DNA of 46,386 bases from Alkalibacterium kapii (GCF_007988865.1 NZ_BJUY01000014.1:1-46386); one strand, 5' to 3'; shown: positions 35,521-46,383, counted from the first letter of the stretch. Notes: generated by a model not told the origin, from the sequence alone. Program-made: numbers and translations.

Positions 35521-37992
35521 ATGGCAAAAGAACGTGAAGAAATTCAAGAATTAACACTAGAAGAAGTCATGGGTGACCGGTTTGGCAGGTACTCGAAGTA
35601 TATTATTCAAGAACGGGCGCTTCCCGATATCAGGGATGGTTTAAAACCCGTTCAGCGTCGTATTTTATACGCAATGTATTCCGATAGCAATACCCATGAT
35701 AAAGGTTTCAGAAAATCAGCTAAAACTGTAGGGAACGTTATCGGGAACTACCACCCTCATGGTGACAGCAGTGTGTATGAAGCGATGGTACGAATGAGTC
35801 AGGACTGGAAAATGAAAACGCCCCTTGTCACTATGCATGGAAACAATGGGAGTATGGACGGAGACCCACCTGCAGCCATGCGTTATACCGAAGCCCGTTT
35901 ATCAAAAATAGCGAATGAATTGCTTAAAGACATTGATAAAGAAACTGTCGAATTTGTATTGAATTTTGATGATACGACCAATGAACCCACAGTTCTTCCG
36001 GCGCGTTTTCCTAATCTGCTTGTAAATGGGGCAACAGGGATATCGGCAGGTTATGCAACAGACATCCCTTCCCACAACCTTGGAGAGGTCATCGATGCTT
36101 GTATTTATCTGATACAGCATCCAAATGCCTCTCTCTCAAAACTGATGGACTTTATCAAAGGGCCTGACTTTCCTACGGGTGGCATTATACAGGGAATCAA
36201 AGGACTCAAGTCTGCTTATGAAACGGGTAAGGGAAAAATCGCTGTCCGCTCGAAAACGGAAATCGAGAAAATAAGGGGCGGTAAAGAGCAAATCGTCATC
36301 ACAGAGATTCCTTATGAAGTAAACAAAGCAACGATGGTCAGAAAAATAGATGAGATACGCATCAATAAAAAAATCGACGGCATTGCCGATGTCCGGGATG
36401 AAAGTGACCGATCAGGCTTGCGCATTGTTGTTGAATTGAAAAAAGAAACACCGGCTCAAGGGATTTTGACGTATTTATTTAAAAATACAGATCTGCAGGT
36501 GTCTTATAATCTTAATATGATCGCAATCAGTGACAGGCGGCCACAACAAGTAGGTTTGAAAAAAATATTGACCGCCTATATTTCTCACAAAAAAGATATT
36601 ATAACTAAACGCACACGGTTCCTTTTAAATAAAGATAAAAAACGGGAACATATCGTAGAAGGGCTCATCAAGGCTATTTCTATATTGGATGACGTGATCA
36701 GGACTATCCGAGGAAGCAAGAATAAAAGTGATGCGAAAAATAATATAATCGATGCTTATGATTTTACACCCATGCAGGCTGAAGCTATCGTTAATTTGCA
36801 GCTTTATCGTTTAACTAATACAGATATTACACAACTGGAAAAAGAGGCAAATGAACTAGCTGGACGTATAAGTGACTATAATAATATTTTAACTGATGAA
36901 AAAGCTCTGGAATCAGTCATGAAAAAAGAATTGCGAGATGTAAAGAAAGAGAATGCTATAGAACGACAAACTGTGATCGAAGAAAAAATAGAGGAACTCA
37001 AAGTTGAAAAAGAAGTTCTTGTCACAGAAGAAGACGTTGTCGTATCTGTAACAAAACAGGGTTACTTGAAACGAACCAGCTTGCGTTCTTATGGTGCATC
37101 AAAACCTGAAGAAATTGCACTGAGAGACGGAGATCACTCTATTTTCACAGAAAAAATCTCGACATTGGATCATATCGTTCTGTTTACATCAAAAGGAAAT
37201 GTTATAAACAGGCCGGTCCATGAATTACCGGAGATCAGGTGGAAAGATTTAGGAGAGCATATTTCACAGACTATAAGTGTTGATCCTGATGAGAAGATTA
37301 TTGGTGTATATGGTCTGAAAGAATTTTCAGAACAGCGTAAATTCGTTTTCATTACAAAAAACGGCTACATCAAACAAACTCCAGTGTCTGAGTTTGCGCC
37401 TAAGCGGACTTACCGTTCGCGTTCTGCGACAGCTGTTAAGCTGAAAACTGATACAGATGAGCTGTTATCGGTCTATGCCATCGAGGATGAAATGCTATAT
37501 GATGTCTTCCTCGTGACGCAGCTCGGCTTTGGTCTACGCTATGCTTTAGCAGAGGTTTCAACGGTGGGAGCGACGGCTAGTGGTGTAAAATCAATCAACT
37601 TGAAGAAAGAAGACCAGGTGGCAGGAGGTATTGTCTTTGATCCTTCAAAAGGCGCAAAGAGTGTGCTCATGGTAACGCACCGAGGATCAGTAAAACGAAT
37701 GAATGTCAGTGACTTTGATGTGATTTCCAGAGCCAAACGCGGCTTGCTTGTTTTAAGAGAGTTGAAAAACAAACCGCATCACATGTCATTAATAATAGAT
37801 GTAAAAGCGCTCGATGAGTCATGGACGATCGTTACGGATAAAGGAAAAGAATTCATTCTTAAAGCGAACGATTATTCACTGAGTGACCGGTACAGCAATG
37901 GCTCATTTATTCTTGATGAAGATGAGGATGGGGTGCCAGTGGATGCTTATAAAGAAAATCTTATAAGGATAGGAGAAGATAAGAAAAAGTAA
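35521..37992 (+). CDS. parC: DNA topoisomerase IV subunit A
   Basis: This DNA-cleaving subunit of topoisomerase IV has 823 residues. The catalytic tyrosine is Tyr122 in [11 protein letters not shown]. The quinolone-determining region reads [12 protein letters not shown] (79-90), with Ser83 and Glu87 at the positions equivalent to Staphylococcus Ser80 and Glu84; both are the susceptible wild-type residues. The C-terminal beta-pinwheel has several repeated blades ([39 protein letters not shown], and others). The ATG is 14 nt after GAAAGG, a long spacing; coupling to parE may help initiation. It ends with a terminator-like hairpin. Confidence 0.96.
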   Translation: MAKEREEIQELTLEEVMGDRFGRYSKYIIQERALPDIRDGLKPVQRRILYAMYSDSNTHDKGFRKSAKTVGNVIGNYHPHGDSSVYEAMVRMSQDWKMKTPLVTMHGNNGSMDGDPPAAMRYTEARLSKIANELLKDIDKETVEFVLNFDDTTNEPTVLPARFPNLLVNGATGISAGYATDIPSHNLGEVIDACIYLIQHPNASLSKLMDFIKGPDFPTGGIIQGIKGLKSAYETGKGKIAVRSKTEIEKIRGGKEQIVITEIPYEVNKATMVRKIDEIRINKKIDGIADVRDESDRSGLRIVVELKKETPAQGILTYLFKNTDLQVSYNLNMIAISDRRPQQVGLKKILTAYISHKKDIITKRTRFLLNKDKKREHIVEGLIKAISILDDVIRTIRGSKNKSDAKNNIIDAYDFTPMQAEAIVNLQLYRLTNTDITQLEKEANELAGRISDYNNILTDEKALESVMKKELRDVKKENAIERQTVIEEKIEELKVEKEVLVTEEDVVVSVTKQGYLKRTSLRSYGASKPEEIALRDGDHSIFTEKISTLDHIVLFTSKGNVINRPVHELPEIRWKDLGEHISQTISVDPDEKIIGVYGLKEFSEQRKFVFITKNGYIKQTPVSEFAPKRTYRSRSATAVKLKTDTDELLSVYAIEDEMLYDVFLVTQLGFGLRYALAEVSTVGATASGVKSINLKKEDQVAGGIVFDPSKGAKSVLMVTHRGSVKRMNVSDFDVISRAKRGLLVLRELKNKPHHMSLIIDVKALDESWTIVTDKGKEFILKANDYSLSDRYSNGSFILDEDEDGVPVDAYKENLIRIGEDKKK

Positions 37993-38010
37993 GCTAACAA
38001 AAAAGTTATA

Positions 38011-38056
38011 AAAAAGAGAAGAAAGACACCAGGAGCGAAATGTCTTTCTTCTCTGT
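38011..38056. terminator. Terminator between parC and the K+ channel gene
   Basis: AGAGAAGAAAGACA (38015-38028) pairs with TGTCTTTCTTCTCT (38041-38054). The tail is a T6 run on the minus strand but poor on the plus strand, so it suits the convergent channel gene best. Confidence 0.75.
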
Positions 38057-38107
38057 TTCAGTTTTAGATGAAGGGGTTAAGCTGTCGGCATTATATTATA
38101 AATGGAA

Positions 38108-39112
38108 TCAAGAACCAGCCAGTTTTTTTAGCTTTTTCAGATCATCATCGTCACCAAGGGCAATGAGTGTCTGACCTGGCGTCAATAAATGATCTTTCGT
38201 TGGGTTGAAAATGATTTTGTCATCGTCCTTGTCTTTTATAGCAATGATGATAAGATCAGTCTGTTCAGGGATATTTGCTTCCATCAAAGTTTTATGACTG
38301 ATTTCTGATGAGGGTTTTATGACCGCTTCATTTAAGTTTAAATCGATTTGACCAGAGTGAGTGATCGTATCTAAAAAGGCAATGACAGAAGGCTTTAACA
38401 ACATGGAAGCCATACGGTGTCCGCCGATTTCATTAGGTGAAACTGTTTTGTCCGCACCGGCGCGGATCAGTTTTTCATGAGAGTTATGTGTGATCGCTCG
38501 TGCGACAATATGAAGGTCCGGCTTTAATTGACGTGCTGTAAGTACGGTGTATAGATTGTTGGCATCATTATTCAGTGCGGCGATCAAACCTCTTGCCCGA
38601 TCGATGCCTGCTTTTAAAAGAACTTCATCCTGAGTGGCATCTCCTTGAAAGGCGATGATGTCATCATATTCCTGAATGGCTTCCAGTTTATCTTCTTCAA
38701 ATTCGATCACAACAAATTGAACATCTTCTGTTTCAAGTGATTGTATGATATGCTGTCCCGTTTCTCCAGCGCCACAGACGATAATGTGATCGTTTAATTC
38801 ATCGAGCTGTTCTTTCATTTTTTGTTCCCTCCAGACTTTTTGTAATGTGCCCCCGAAGAAAAAGCTGATCAGCTGTGAGCCTGTGTAACCTAATGTACCG
38901 AGACTGAAAAATATCAGAATAATGGTAAAAAGCTGAGCAGGTGCGTCAAGGGGGGTCACTTCCTGAAAACCAACTGTAGATATGGTGATGACAGTCATAT
39001 ACAAAGAATCCATCAAACTGATGTCAAGTAATAAATAATAACCTCCTGTACCGACGATAATAATTGCGATAAGTAAATATAAAATATATAAGGTACGCTT
39101 GTTTTGCTGCAT
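38108..39112 (-). CDS. Two-helix potassium channel with RCK (TrkA-N/TrkA-C) domains
   Basis: This is a ligand-gated potassium channel protein of 334 residues. Two hydrophobic helices (about 8-28 and 60-85) flank a pore loop with TISTVGFQE, a variant of the TVGYG selectivity filter. A Rossmann-type TrkA-N domain follows (HIIVCGAGETGQHI, about 108-121), then a TrkA-C domain near the C-terminus (about 250-334). This is the MthK/YugO-like architecture. AGGAG lies 8 nt before the ATG. TVGF in place of TVGY occurs in known relatives, so potassium selectivity remains likely but is not proven. It is monocistronic. Confidence 0.9.
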   Translation of the reverse strand: MQQNKRTLYILYLLIAIIIVGTGGYYLLLDISLMDSLYMTVITISTVGFQEVTPLDAPAQLFTIILIFFSLGTLGYTGSQLISFFFGGTLQKVWREQKMKEQLDELNDHIIVCGAGETGQHIIQSLETEDVQFVVIEFEEDKLEAIQEYDDIIAFQGDATQDEVLLKAGIDRARGLIAALNNDANNLYTVLTARQLKPDLHIVARAITHNSHEKLIRAGADKTVSPNEIGGHRMASMLLKPSVIAFLDTITHSGQIDLNLNEAVIKPSSEISHKTLMEANIPEQTDLIIIAIKDKDDDKIIFNPTKDHLLTPGQTLIALGDDDDLKKLKKLAGS

Positions 39113-39230
39113 CTATCCAACTCCTGACATGAAACGTATTAGCCTATTTTTATTTTACCATTTTATTAATGATTAGTGAAAAAGATAGGCATTTTGTTTC
39201 ATACTTTGAAAAGAAAGGGAAGAGGAGTTA

Positions 39231-39268
39231 AAAAAAGGGTGAGACCACGCTCGGTCTCACCCTTTTAA
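39231..39268 (-). terminator. Terminator of adhE
   Basis: A 14-bp perfect stem AAAAGGGTGAGACC (39233-39246) with GGTCTCACCCTTTT (39253-39266) and loop ACGCTC is followed on the minus strand by a T run. Confidence 0.88.
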
Positions 39269-39274
39269 ATAATA

Positions 39275-41872
39275 TTATCCTTTGTAAGCATTCCGATAGA
39301 CCTGTGCAAGTTCTTTTACCAGAGGTAGTTTAGGATTGGCAGTTGTACATTGATCTTCAAATGCACGCTCAGCTAAATCATCAACAATATCTTCAAATTC
39401 TTTCTTATCTACACCGTTTTCTCTAATACTCATTTGAATATTCATTTCTTTTGCCAGGTCGTAAATGGCTTTAATTAAGCTTTCAACACCTTGCTCGGTT
39501 GTTTCAGCAGGCAATTGTAACGCTTTGGCAATCTCTGCATAGCGTTTATCCGCAATGAAATGTTCGTATTTAGGAAACGCCACAAATTTTGTTGGTTTCT
39601 TAGCATTGTATCTTATAACATGTGGTAACAGAATAGCGTTGGAACGGCCATGAGCGATGTGGAACTGGGCACCCAATTTGTGAGCCAGACTATGATTTAT
39701 TCCCAAGAAAGCATTAGCGAATGCCATACCGGCCATTGTCGAAGCATTATGCATTTTTTCTCTTGCTGTTTCATCTGCGCCGTTTTTATAAGCAGTAGGC
39801 AGATATTCAAAGACCAGTTGAATCGCCTTGATTGCCAGTCCATCTGTATAGTCGTTAGCCATGTTTGAAACGTAGGCTTCTATCGCATGTGTCAAAACGT
39901 CCATGCCTGTATCTGCTGTAACAGCTGGCGGGACAGTCATTACAAATTGAGGATCGATGATCGCAACGTCTGGAGTCAGTTCATAGTCTGCTAACGGATA
40001 CTTCGTTGATGTTTCATTGTCAGTAATAACAGAGAATGATGTGACTTCAGATCCAGTTCCTGAAGTTGTCGGTATAGCAACGAATTGCGACTTGCCGCCA
40101 AGTTTAGGGAATTTGTATACACGTTTTCTAATATCAAGAAACTTCTGTTTGATACCATTGAAGTCTGTTTCAGGCTGTTCATAGAATAACCACATGCCCT
40201 TAGCAGCATCCATTGGCGAGCCGCCGCCCAAAGCAATAATTACGTCCGGTTGAAATTCTGCCATTGCCTGAGCACCTTTCATTACTGTTTCTTTGGAAGG
40301 ATCAGGTTCAACATCAGAGAAGATTTTACAGTGTACATAGTCCGGGCGATTTCTCAGGTGGTAGAGGACACGGTCTACATATCCTAATTCTACCATCATT
40401 GGGTCCGTCACAATAAATGCTTTTTTGATGTCTGGCATTTTAGCAAGGTACTGGACAGAGTTACGCTCAAAATAAATTTTCGGTGGAACTTTGAACCACT
40501 GCATATTGTTGGCGCGTTTTGCACGTTTTTTAACGTTGATAAGATGCATAGTACTGACGTTTGATGACACTGAATTACCTCCGTATGAACCACAGCCTAA
40601 TGTAAGAGAAGGGATATAAGCGTTGTAAATGTCACCAATTGCTCCTTGACTGGAGGGTGCATTAACGATCAATCGTCCAGCTTTCATATGACGGTCGAAC
40701 TCCTGAATGACTTCATCATTATGAGAGTGGATAACAGCAGAGTGTCCCAGGCCACCAAAGGCCAGCATTTCTTCTGCCCGTTTGATTCCTTCATCAGAGC
40801 TGTTAACTTTATAAGACGCCAGAACTGGACTGAGTTTTTCTCTGGACAATGGATACTTTTTACCGACGCCAGCGTACTCGGCGATCAGGATCTTGGTATC
40901 TTTGGGTACTTTGACACCAGCCATATCGGCGATCTGATAAGCAGAACGTCCAACGATTTCAGCATTCAACTGTCCTTCTTCAGATACCATCAATTTTTCT
41001 ACTTTCAAACGCTCTTCGTTAGTTAAGTAATGACACCCGTTATCAGTCATTTCTTTTTTAACGTCATTATAAATTTCTTTGTCTACGATCACTGCCTGCT
41101 CAGACGCACAGATCATGCCGTTATCAAAGGTTTTTGAAAGAATCAAATCTGTCGTCGCACGTTTAACATGTGCAGTTTTCTCAATATAACAAGGGACATT
41201 ACCTGCGCCTACGCCTAGAGCTGGTTTACCAGAACTGTAAGCTGATTTAACCATGCCTGGACCACCGGTAGCTAAAATCGTTGCAACATTGTCGTGCTTC
41301 ATCAATGCCTGAGTCGCTTCTAGAGAAGGCTTTTCGATCCACTGAATACAATGCTCTGGTGCACCGGCTTTGACAGCTGCCTCATATATTGCCTTAGCAG
41401 CAGCAGCACTGGATTTTTGTGCTGAAGGATGGAAGGCAAAGATGATCGGGTTTCCTGTTTTAATTGAAATGATCGATTTGAATATTGTGGTCGATGTAGG
41501 GTTGGTAACAGGAGTCACGCCTGCTACAACACCGATGGGTTCAGCTATTTCTACTGTCCCTTCATGAACATTCTCATTGATCACGCCGATTGTTTTATTC
41601 GCTTTTATACTGTGATAGACGTATTCAGAAGCAAAGAGGTTCTTAATGATCTTGTCTTCATAGATACCTCGTCCTGTTTCTTCCACAGCCATTTTCGCCA
41701 GGGTCATATGATTATCCAAACCTGCCAGCGCCATTTGTTTGACGATTTCATCAATCTTGTTTTGATCAAGTTCACGTATTTCATCCAATGCCTTGTGAGC
41801 TTTCGTGACTAATTGATCGATCGTATCCTGCACTTTTGCTTCTTTCTTGTTTTTATCTAAGACCTTTACCAT
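39275..41872 (-). CDS. adhE: Bifunctional acetaldehyde-CoA/alcohol dehydrogenase AdhE
   Basis: This fermentative enzyme reduces acetyl-CoA to acetaldehyde and then ethanol, reoxidising two NADH. The 865-residue protein has an N-terminal aldehyde dehydrogenase domain (about 1-440) with catalytic Cys255 in DNGMICASEQ. The C-terminal iron-dependent alcohol dehydrogenase domain (about 455-865) has IALGGGSPMDAAKGMW, the metal-site HAIEAYVS and AHKLGAQFHIAHGRSNAILLPHV. The length matches full AdhE spirosome-forming proteins. TAGGAGGAG precedes the ATG. It is divergent from pflB, and a Rex-like operator lies between them, as expected for NADH-responsive fermentation genes. Confidence 0.97.
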   Translation of the reverse strand: MVKVLDKNKKEAKVQDTIDQLVTKAHKALDEIRELDQNKIDEIVKQMALAGLDNHMTLAKMAVEETGRGIYEDKIIKNLFASEYVYHSIKANKTIGVINENVHEGTVEIAEPIGVVAGVTPVTNPTSTTIFKSIISIKTGNPIIFAFHPSAQKSSAAAAKAIYEAAVKAGAPEHCIQWIEKPSLEATQALMKHDNVATILATGGPGMVKSAYSSGKPALGVGAGNVPCYIEKTAHVKRATTDLILSKTFDNGMICASEQAVIVDKEIYNDVKKEMTDNGCHYLTNEERLKVEKLMVSEEGQLNAEIVGRSAYQIADMAGVKVPKDTKILIAEYAGVGKKYPLSREKLSPVLASYKVNSSDEGIKRAEEMLAFGGLGHSAVIHSHNDEVIQEFDRHMKAGRLIVNAPSSQGAIGDIYNAYIPSLTLGCGSYGGNSVSSNVSTMHLINVKKRAKRANNMQWFKVPPKIYFERNSVQYLAKMPDIKKAFIVTDPMMVELGYVDRVLYHLRNRPDYVHCKIFSDVEPDPSKETVMKGAQAMAEFQPDVIIALGGGSPMDAAKGMWLFYEQPETDFNGIKQKFLDIRKRVYKFPKLGGKSQFVAIPTTSGTGSEVTSFSVITDNETSTKYPLADYELTPDVAIIDPQFVMTVPPAVTADTGMDVLTHAIEAYVSNMANDYTDGLAIKAIQLVFEYLPTAYKNGADETAREKMHNASTMAGMAFANAFLGINHSLAHKLGAQFHIAHGRSNAILLPHVIRYNAKKPTKFVAFPKYEHFIADKRYAEIAKALQLPAETTEQGVESLIKAIYDLAKEMNIQMSIRENGVDKKEFEDIVDDLAERAFEDQCTTANPKLPLVKELAQVYRNAYKG

Positions 41873-42024
41873 AATTTTCTCCTCCTATTATTAGTGAAGT
41901 AATGAGCAATTTAACTTAAAAATTTAATCTTTTTCATGGTTCACGGGGAATTTTGAAAAAGACATTCAACAATGTGATAAGAGGATAGCTCTTATCCATT
42001 GCTTGCTACAGTTATAGAATAACA

Positions 42025-42042
42025 TAGTGAAATCGTTCACAT
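42025..42042. promoter_or_regulatory. Probable Rex (NADH-sensing repressor) operator
   Basis: The perfect inverted repeat GTGAA-ATCG-TTCAC (42027-42040), flanked by TA and AT, fits the core of the Rex consensus TTGTGAA-N4-TTCACAA. Rex is known to repress adhE and pfl-type genes when NAD+ is high. Binding here is predicted, not shown. Confidence 0.7.
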
Positions 42043-42124
42043 AAACTTAAATTATGTCTAATTTGTGACACTTTTAACAAACTTTCAAAAAGAAACTTTT
42101 TTAGTGAAACTGTCAAAGAATGTT

Positions 42125-42146
42125 CACTCTTTAACTTGTTAAAAGT
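42125..42146. repeat. Inverted repeat overlapping the pflB promoter
   Basis: CACTCTTTAAC and GTTAAAAGTG face each other around TT, with one unpaired base. The repeat covers the -35 of the pflB promoter, where an operator would be effective. Confidence 0.5.
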
Positions 42147-42164
42147 GAGTGAATGTGATAATAT
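42136..42164 (+). promoter_or_regulatory. pflB promoter
   Basis: TTGTTA (42136-42141) and TAATAT (42159-42164) are separated by 17 bp. An alternative reading uses the extended -10 TGTGATAAT (42154-42162). Confidence 0.6.
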
Positions 42165-42215
42165 GAACTTGTCGAAAAGTGTTAAAAATAAATGAAGCGC
42201 AAAGGAGAATATATT

Positions 42216-44477
42216 ATGGAAAAACAACGTGCAGAAGAGCTTTCTTTAGATTCCATCTGGTCTGATTTCTCAGGTAAATTATGGAAAGAAGAAATCAACG
42301 TCAGAAACTTTATTCAAACCAATTACGTTCCTTATGATGGAGACGAAGCCTTTTTAGAAGGGCCAACGAAAGAAACAGAGGCCTTATGGTCACAAGTCAT
42401 GGATCTTAATAAAAAAGAACGCGAAGCAGGCGGCGTTTTAGATATGGATACAGATGTCGTTTCAACGATCACATCTCATGGACCAGGATATCTTTCTAAA
42501 GATATCGAGAAAGTGGTTGGTTTCCAGACAGACAAACCTTTCAAGCGTTCTCTGCAGCCGTTTGGTGGCATAAGAATGAGTGAACAGTCAGCTGAGTCTT
42601 ACGGATTTGAAATCGATCCATTCTTATCTCATGTATTCAGAGATTGGAGAAAAACGCACAATCAGGGGGTTTTTGATGCATATACACCAGAAATGCGTCA
42701 GGCTCGCCGTACAGGTATCATCACTGGACTTCCTGATGCATATGGTCGTGGACGAATCATTGGGGACTACCGTCGTGTAGCGTTGTATGGTGTGGATCGT
42801 CTTATCGAAGAAAAACTTTCCGATAAAGCAGATTCAGAAACTGCCATGATGAACGATTATACAATCAGAAAGCGTGAAGAATTAAGCGATCAGCTGAAAG
42901 CTCTTCATGAACTTAAAGAGCTTGGTAATATTTACGGCTTTGATCTTTCACGTCCAGCAAAAAACGCTACAGAAGCCTTCCAATGGTTATATCTTGGCTA
43001 CCTTGCTGCTGTTAAAGAACAAAATGGCGCTGCGATGTCTCTTGGCCGTACATCCACATTCCTGGATATTTTTATTGAAAGAGACCTCAAAAACGGCACG
43101 ATGACAGAGAAAGAAGCACAGGAATTAGTGGATCACTTTGTCATGAAACTGCGTTTAGTTAAATTTGCCCGTACACCAGAATACAATGAATTATTCTCTG
43201 GTGATCCGACATGGGTCACTGAAGTTATCGGTGGTGTTGGCTTGGACGGCCGTCATATGGTCACTAAAAACAGCTTCCGTTTCTTGAATACTTTAACAAA
43301 CCTGGGGCCTGCTCCTGAGCCAAACTTGACTGTTCTATGGTCGACAAAACTTCCACAGACATTCAAAAATTACTGTTCACGTGTATCTATCGAAAGTAGT
43401 GCCATTCAGTACGAAAACGATGATATCATGCGCGAAGAGTGGGGCGACGATTACGGCATAGCTTGTTGTGTTTCAGCAATGCCGATCGGTAAGCAAATGC
43501 AGTTCTTTGGTGCACGTGCGAACTTGGCGAAAGCTTTACTTTATGCTATCAACGGTGGTGTGGATGAAAAGACTAAGGCACAGGTGGGGCCTCGTTTCCG
43601 TCCGATCACATCCGAATATTTAGACTATGATGAAGTAATGGAAAAATATGATGATATCCTTGACTGGTTAGCTAAAATGTATATCAATACTTTGAACATC
43701 ATCCATTACATGCATGATAAATACAGCTATGAAAGTGTAGAAATGGCATTGCATGATTCAGATGTTGCCAGAACTATGGCCACAGGTATTGCCGGATTCT
43801 CTGTTGCGGTCGATTCCTTGTCAGCAATCAAACATGCTAAAGTGAAAGTGATCCGTGATGAAGATGGTCTGGCCGTTGATTACGAAATCGAAGGCGACTA
43901 TCCTAAATACGGTAATGATGATGACAAAGTAGACAGCATTGCTGTAGAACTGCTCAAAACATTTATGAAAAAAGTGAGAAATCACCCAACTTACCGTGAT
44001 GCTACACATACAACATCGATCTTGACCATCACATCAAACGTTGTTTATGGTAAGAAGACAGGTAATACACCGGACGGACGTCGTGCCGGCGTACCATTTG
44101 CACCCGGAGCCAACCCGCTTCACGGAAGAGATACTAATGGAGCCTTGGCAAGTTTGAACTCTGTTGCCAAACTTCCGTACAAAGAATCATTGGATGGTAT
44201 TTCCAATACCTTCTCAATCGTACCGAAAGCTCTAGGTAAAGAAGACAGTGTCCAGCAAAACAACCTGTCCACAATGCTTGATGGGTATGTCAAAACAGGC
44301 GGACACCACTTGAACGTCAATGCTCTGAACCGTGAAACACTTGTGGATGCTATGGAACATCCAGAAGAATATCCGCAGCTTACGATTCGTGTTTCCGGTT
44401 ATGCCGTCAACTTCATTAAATTGACGAAAGAACAGCAAATGGATGTACTGAGCCGTACATTCCACGACTCTATGTAA
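42216..44477 (+). CDS. pflB: Formate C-acetyltransferase (pyruvate formate-lyase) PflB
   Basis: This glycyl-radical enzyme splits pyruvate and CoA into acetyl-CoA and formate under anaerobic conditions. The 753-residue protein has the catalytic Cys417-Cys418 pair in IACCVSAM and the radical glycine Gly728 in RVSGYAVNF near the C-terminus. The blocks [22 protein letters not shown] and [10 protein letters not shown] are typical. The start at 42216 follows AAAGGAG; an upstream ATG at 42192 precedes that site and is not used. pflA follows after 30 bp. Divergent adhE consumes the acetyl-CoA product. Confidence 0.97.
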   Translation: MEKQRAEELSLDSIWSDFSGKLWKEEINVRNFIQTNYVPYDGDEAFLEGPTKETEALWSQVMDLNKKEREAGGVLDMDTDVVSTITSHGPGYLSKDIEKVVGFQTDKPFKRSLQPFGGIRMSEQSAESYGFEIDPFLSHVFRDWRKTHNQGVFDAYTPEMRQARRTGIITGLPDAYGRGRIIGDYRRVALYGVDRLIEEKLSDKADSETAMMNDYTIRKREELSDQLKALHELKELGNIYGFDLSRPAKNATEAFQWLYLGYLAAVKEQNGAAMSLGRTSTFLDIFIERDLKNGTMTEKEAQELVDHFVMKLRLVKFARTPEYNELFSGDPTWVTEVIGGVGLDGRHMVTKNSFRFLNTLTNLGPAPEPNLTVLWSTKLPQTFKNYCSRVSIESSAIQYENDDIMREEWGDDYGIACCVSAMPIGKQMQFFGARANLAKALLYAINGGVDEKTKAQVGPRFRPITSEYLDYDEVMEKYDDILDWLAKMYINTLNIIHYMHDKYSYESVEMALHDSDVARTMATGIAGFSVAVDSLSAIKHAKVKVIRDEDGLAVDYEIEGDYPKYGNDDDKVDSIAVELLKTFMKKVRNHPTYRDATHTTSILTITSNVVYGKKTGNTPDGRRAGVPFAPGANPLHGRDTNGALASLNSVAKLPYKESLDGISNTFSIVPKALGKEDSVQQNNLSTMLDGYVKTGGHHLNVNALNRETLVDAMEHPEEYPQLTIRVSGYAVNFIKLTKEQQMDVLSRTFHDSM

Positions 44478-44507
44478 AAAGATTTAAATTTAACAGGGGG
44501 AAATATA

Positions 44508-45257
44508 ATGACAGAACAAACACTAGGTTATGTCCATTCGACAGAGAGCTTCGGCTCTGTCGATGGTCCGGGAATCCGCTTCGTCGTTTTTATGCAGGGG
44601 TGTCGCATGCGTTGTGAATTCTGTCATAACCCTGACACTTGGAATATGGGTGGCGGGACACCTTTTACTCCGCAGGAACTTCTTGATAAGGCCTTGAGAT
44701 ACAGAAATTACTGGGGAGAAGAAGGAGGCATCACGGTCAGTGGTGGGGAACCGCTTATTCAGATCGACTTTCTGATTGAATTTTTCAAATTGGCTAAAGC
44801 TAAAGGTGTGAACGTTTCACTCGATACGTGTGGGCAACCTTTTACGTATGATGAACCTTTTTTCAGTCGCTTCGAAGAACTGATCAGTTATACTGATTTA
44901 GTTCTGATGGATATAAAACATATCGATAATGAATTCCATAAAAAATATACAATGCACGGTAATACAAGTATATTGGAGATGGCCAAATACCTCTCGAAAG
45001 AGAATATCCCGATGTGGCTGAGACATGTGCTTGTTCCGGAACGTTCCGACTATGATGAAGATTTAGAGCGTTTGAGCGCATTTATCGATCAACTTGACAG
45101 TGTTGTAAAGGTGGAAGTACTGCCTTATCATCGTCTTGGGGTCTACAAGTACGAAGAGCTGGGTATCCCTTATAAATTAAAAGATATCGATCCACCAACA
45201 GCAGAACGCGTTGAGAATGCCAATCGGATTTTGAAAACATATAAATACCAAGTATAG
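44508..45257 (+). CDS. pflA: Pyruvate formate-lyase-activating enzyme PflA
   Basis: This radical-SAM enzyme installs the glycyl radical on PflB. The 249-residue protein has the iron-sulfur motif CxxxCxxC at Cys32, Cys36 and Cys39 (GCRMRCEFCHNPDTW), then GGITVSGGEPLIQ (SAM contact) and VSLDTCG. The opening GYVHSTESFGSVDGPGIRFVVFMQGC is characteristic of PflA. A GGGGG-rich site precedes the ATG. It is co-transcribed with its substrate gene pflB and ends at a hairpin. Confidence 0.97.
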   Translation: MTEQTLGYVHSTESFGSVDGPGIRFVVFMQGCRMRCEFCHNPDTWNMGGGTPFTPQELLDKALRYRNYWGEEGGITVSGGEPLIQIDFLIEFFKLAKAKGVNVSLDTCGQPFTYDEPFFSRFEELISYTDLVLMDIKHIDNEFHKKYTMHGNTSILEMAKYLSKENIPMWLRHVLVPERSDYDEDLERLSAFIDQLDSVVKVEVLPYHRLGVYKYEELGIPYKLKDIDPPTAERVENANRILKTYKYQV

Positions 45258-45270
45258 TAAATAGTGCTAA

Positions 45271-45336
45271 AAACTATGTCGACTACACTAGAAATGAGTG
45301 ATTGCCTCATTCGTTTTTCGGTCGATATAGTTTTTT
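45271..45336 (+). terminator. Terminator of pflBA
   Basis: AACTATGTCGAC pairs with GTCGATATAGTT, with an inner AATGAG/CTCATT helix, followed by T6. Confidence 0.8.
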
Positions 45337-45405
45337 CATTTATTGAAATTTAATCCATTTTACTATATTCTAATAGAAGAGAATGCAATTAAAAGGAGAA
45401 TGACA

Positions 45406-46332
45406 GTGAATAAAATATTGATTTTTGGACATCGAAGTCCAGACACAGATGCTATCACCTCTGCAATAACCTTTTCATATTTACAAAATGAATTAGGAAA
45501 AGACACAGAAGCTGTGGCTTTGGGTAAGCCCACGGATGAAACACAGTTTGCTTTAAATTATTTTGATACCAAAACACCTAGAGTCATCACAACTGCTGCA
45601 CAGGAAACACAGGAAGTTATGCTGGTGGATCATAATGAAAGTCAGCAAAGTGTCCCTGATATCAATAAAGTAAAAGTTTTAGCCGTTGTTGACCATCACC
45701 GGATTGCTAATTTCCAGACAGATAATCCTTTATTTTACCGGGCTGAACCTGTAGGCTGTACAAATACGATTATCTTCAAGTTATATAAGGAAAATAATGT
45801 GGAGATCCCTAAGCATATTGCAGGTCTGATGCTTTCCGCTATCATTTCTGATACACTTCTTCTAAAATCGCCAACCTGTACTGAAGAAGACGTAAAAGCT
45901 GCAGAAGAATTAGCAGAAATTGCCGGTGTCGAAATGGAAACTTACGGTAAAGAACTGCTTAAAGCCGGAACAGACACCTCCAATAAAAATGCCAGTATGA
46001 TTCTCAATGATGATGCGAAAAACTTTCCAATGGGTGATCTGACTGTCCGCATTGGCCAGGTCAATGTGGTAGAGGTAAATGATATCCTTGACCGCAAGCA
46101 GGAATTACTTGATGAAATGGCTAAAGAAAGCGATGAGAATGCTATTGATTTATTTATTTTGCTTGTGACAGATGTCTTGAATAGTGATTCTATTGCCATT
46201 ATTTACGGAGAAGAACAAGCACATGTTTCCAAGGCCTTCAATAAAGAGATCAAAGCGTCTACTATAGAACTTGATGGAGTCGTATCACGGAAAAAACAAG
46301 TGGTTCCTCCATTGTCAGCCCAGTTCAATTAA
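45406..46332 (+). CDS. ppaC: Manganese-dependent inorganic pyrophosphatase (family II)
   Basis: This DHH-family enzyme hydrolyses pyrophosphate to phosphate, pulling biosynthetic reactions forward. The 308-residue length matches Bacillus PpaC (309). Metal-site residues are His9, Asp13 and Asp15 in GHRSPDTDAI, and the DHH motif is in VVDHHRIAN. The C-terminal DHHA2 domain ends with SRKKQVVPPL, the usual substrate-binding Arg-Lys-Lys motif. The start is GTG at 45406, 7 nt after AGGAG (45394-45398); the ATG at 45400 is only 1 nt from that site. Homology also begins at this residue (NKILIFGH). It is a single transcription unit. Confidence 0.96.
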   Translation: MNKILIFGHRSPDTDAITSAITFSYLQNELGKDTEAVALGKPTDETQFALNYFDTKTPRVITTAAQETQEVMLVDHNESQQSVPDINKVKVLAVVDHHRIANFQTDNPLFYRAEPVGCTNTIIFKLYKENNVEIPKHIAGLMLSAIISDTLLLKSPTCTEEDVKAAEELAEIAGVEMETYGKELLKAGTDTSNKNASMILNDDAKNFPMGDLTVRIGQVNVVEVNDILDRKQELLDEMAKESDENAIDLFILLVTDVLNSDSIAIIYGEEQAHVSKAFNKEIKASTIELDGVVSRKKQVVPPLSAQFN

Positions 46333-46344
46333 TTAAAACGATCA

Positions 46345-46383
46345 AAAAGCGGACGAACCTTCTCGGGTTCATCCGTTTTTTTC
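46345..46383 (+). terminator. Terminator of ppaC
   Basis: CGGACGAACC (46350-46359) pairs with GGTTCATCCG (46366-46375) apart from one C-A mismatch, followed by T7. Confidence 0.82.

Larger units (their letters stand above)
41873..42215. other. Divergent regulatory region between adhE and pflB
   Basis: This stretch of 343 bp has no gene. It holds a Rex-like operator (42025-42042), a pflB promoter (42136-42164) and an inverted repeat at about 42125-42146. The part nearer adhE forms its leader of more than 100 nt. Confidence 0.7.

Noticed and set aside
35755-35790. Possible quinolone-resistance change in ParC
   Set aside because: Ser83 and Glu87 are the wild-type residues at the key positions.
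38980-39010. Potassium channel filter TVGFQE as a loss-of-selectivity variant
   Set aside because: TVGF-type filters followed by variable residues occur in known two-helix RCK channels, so it is not notable by itself.
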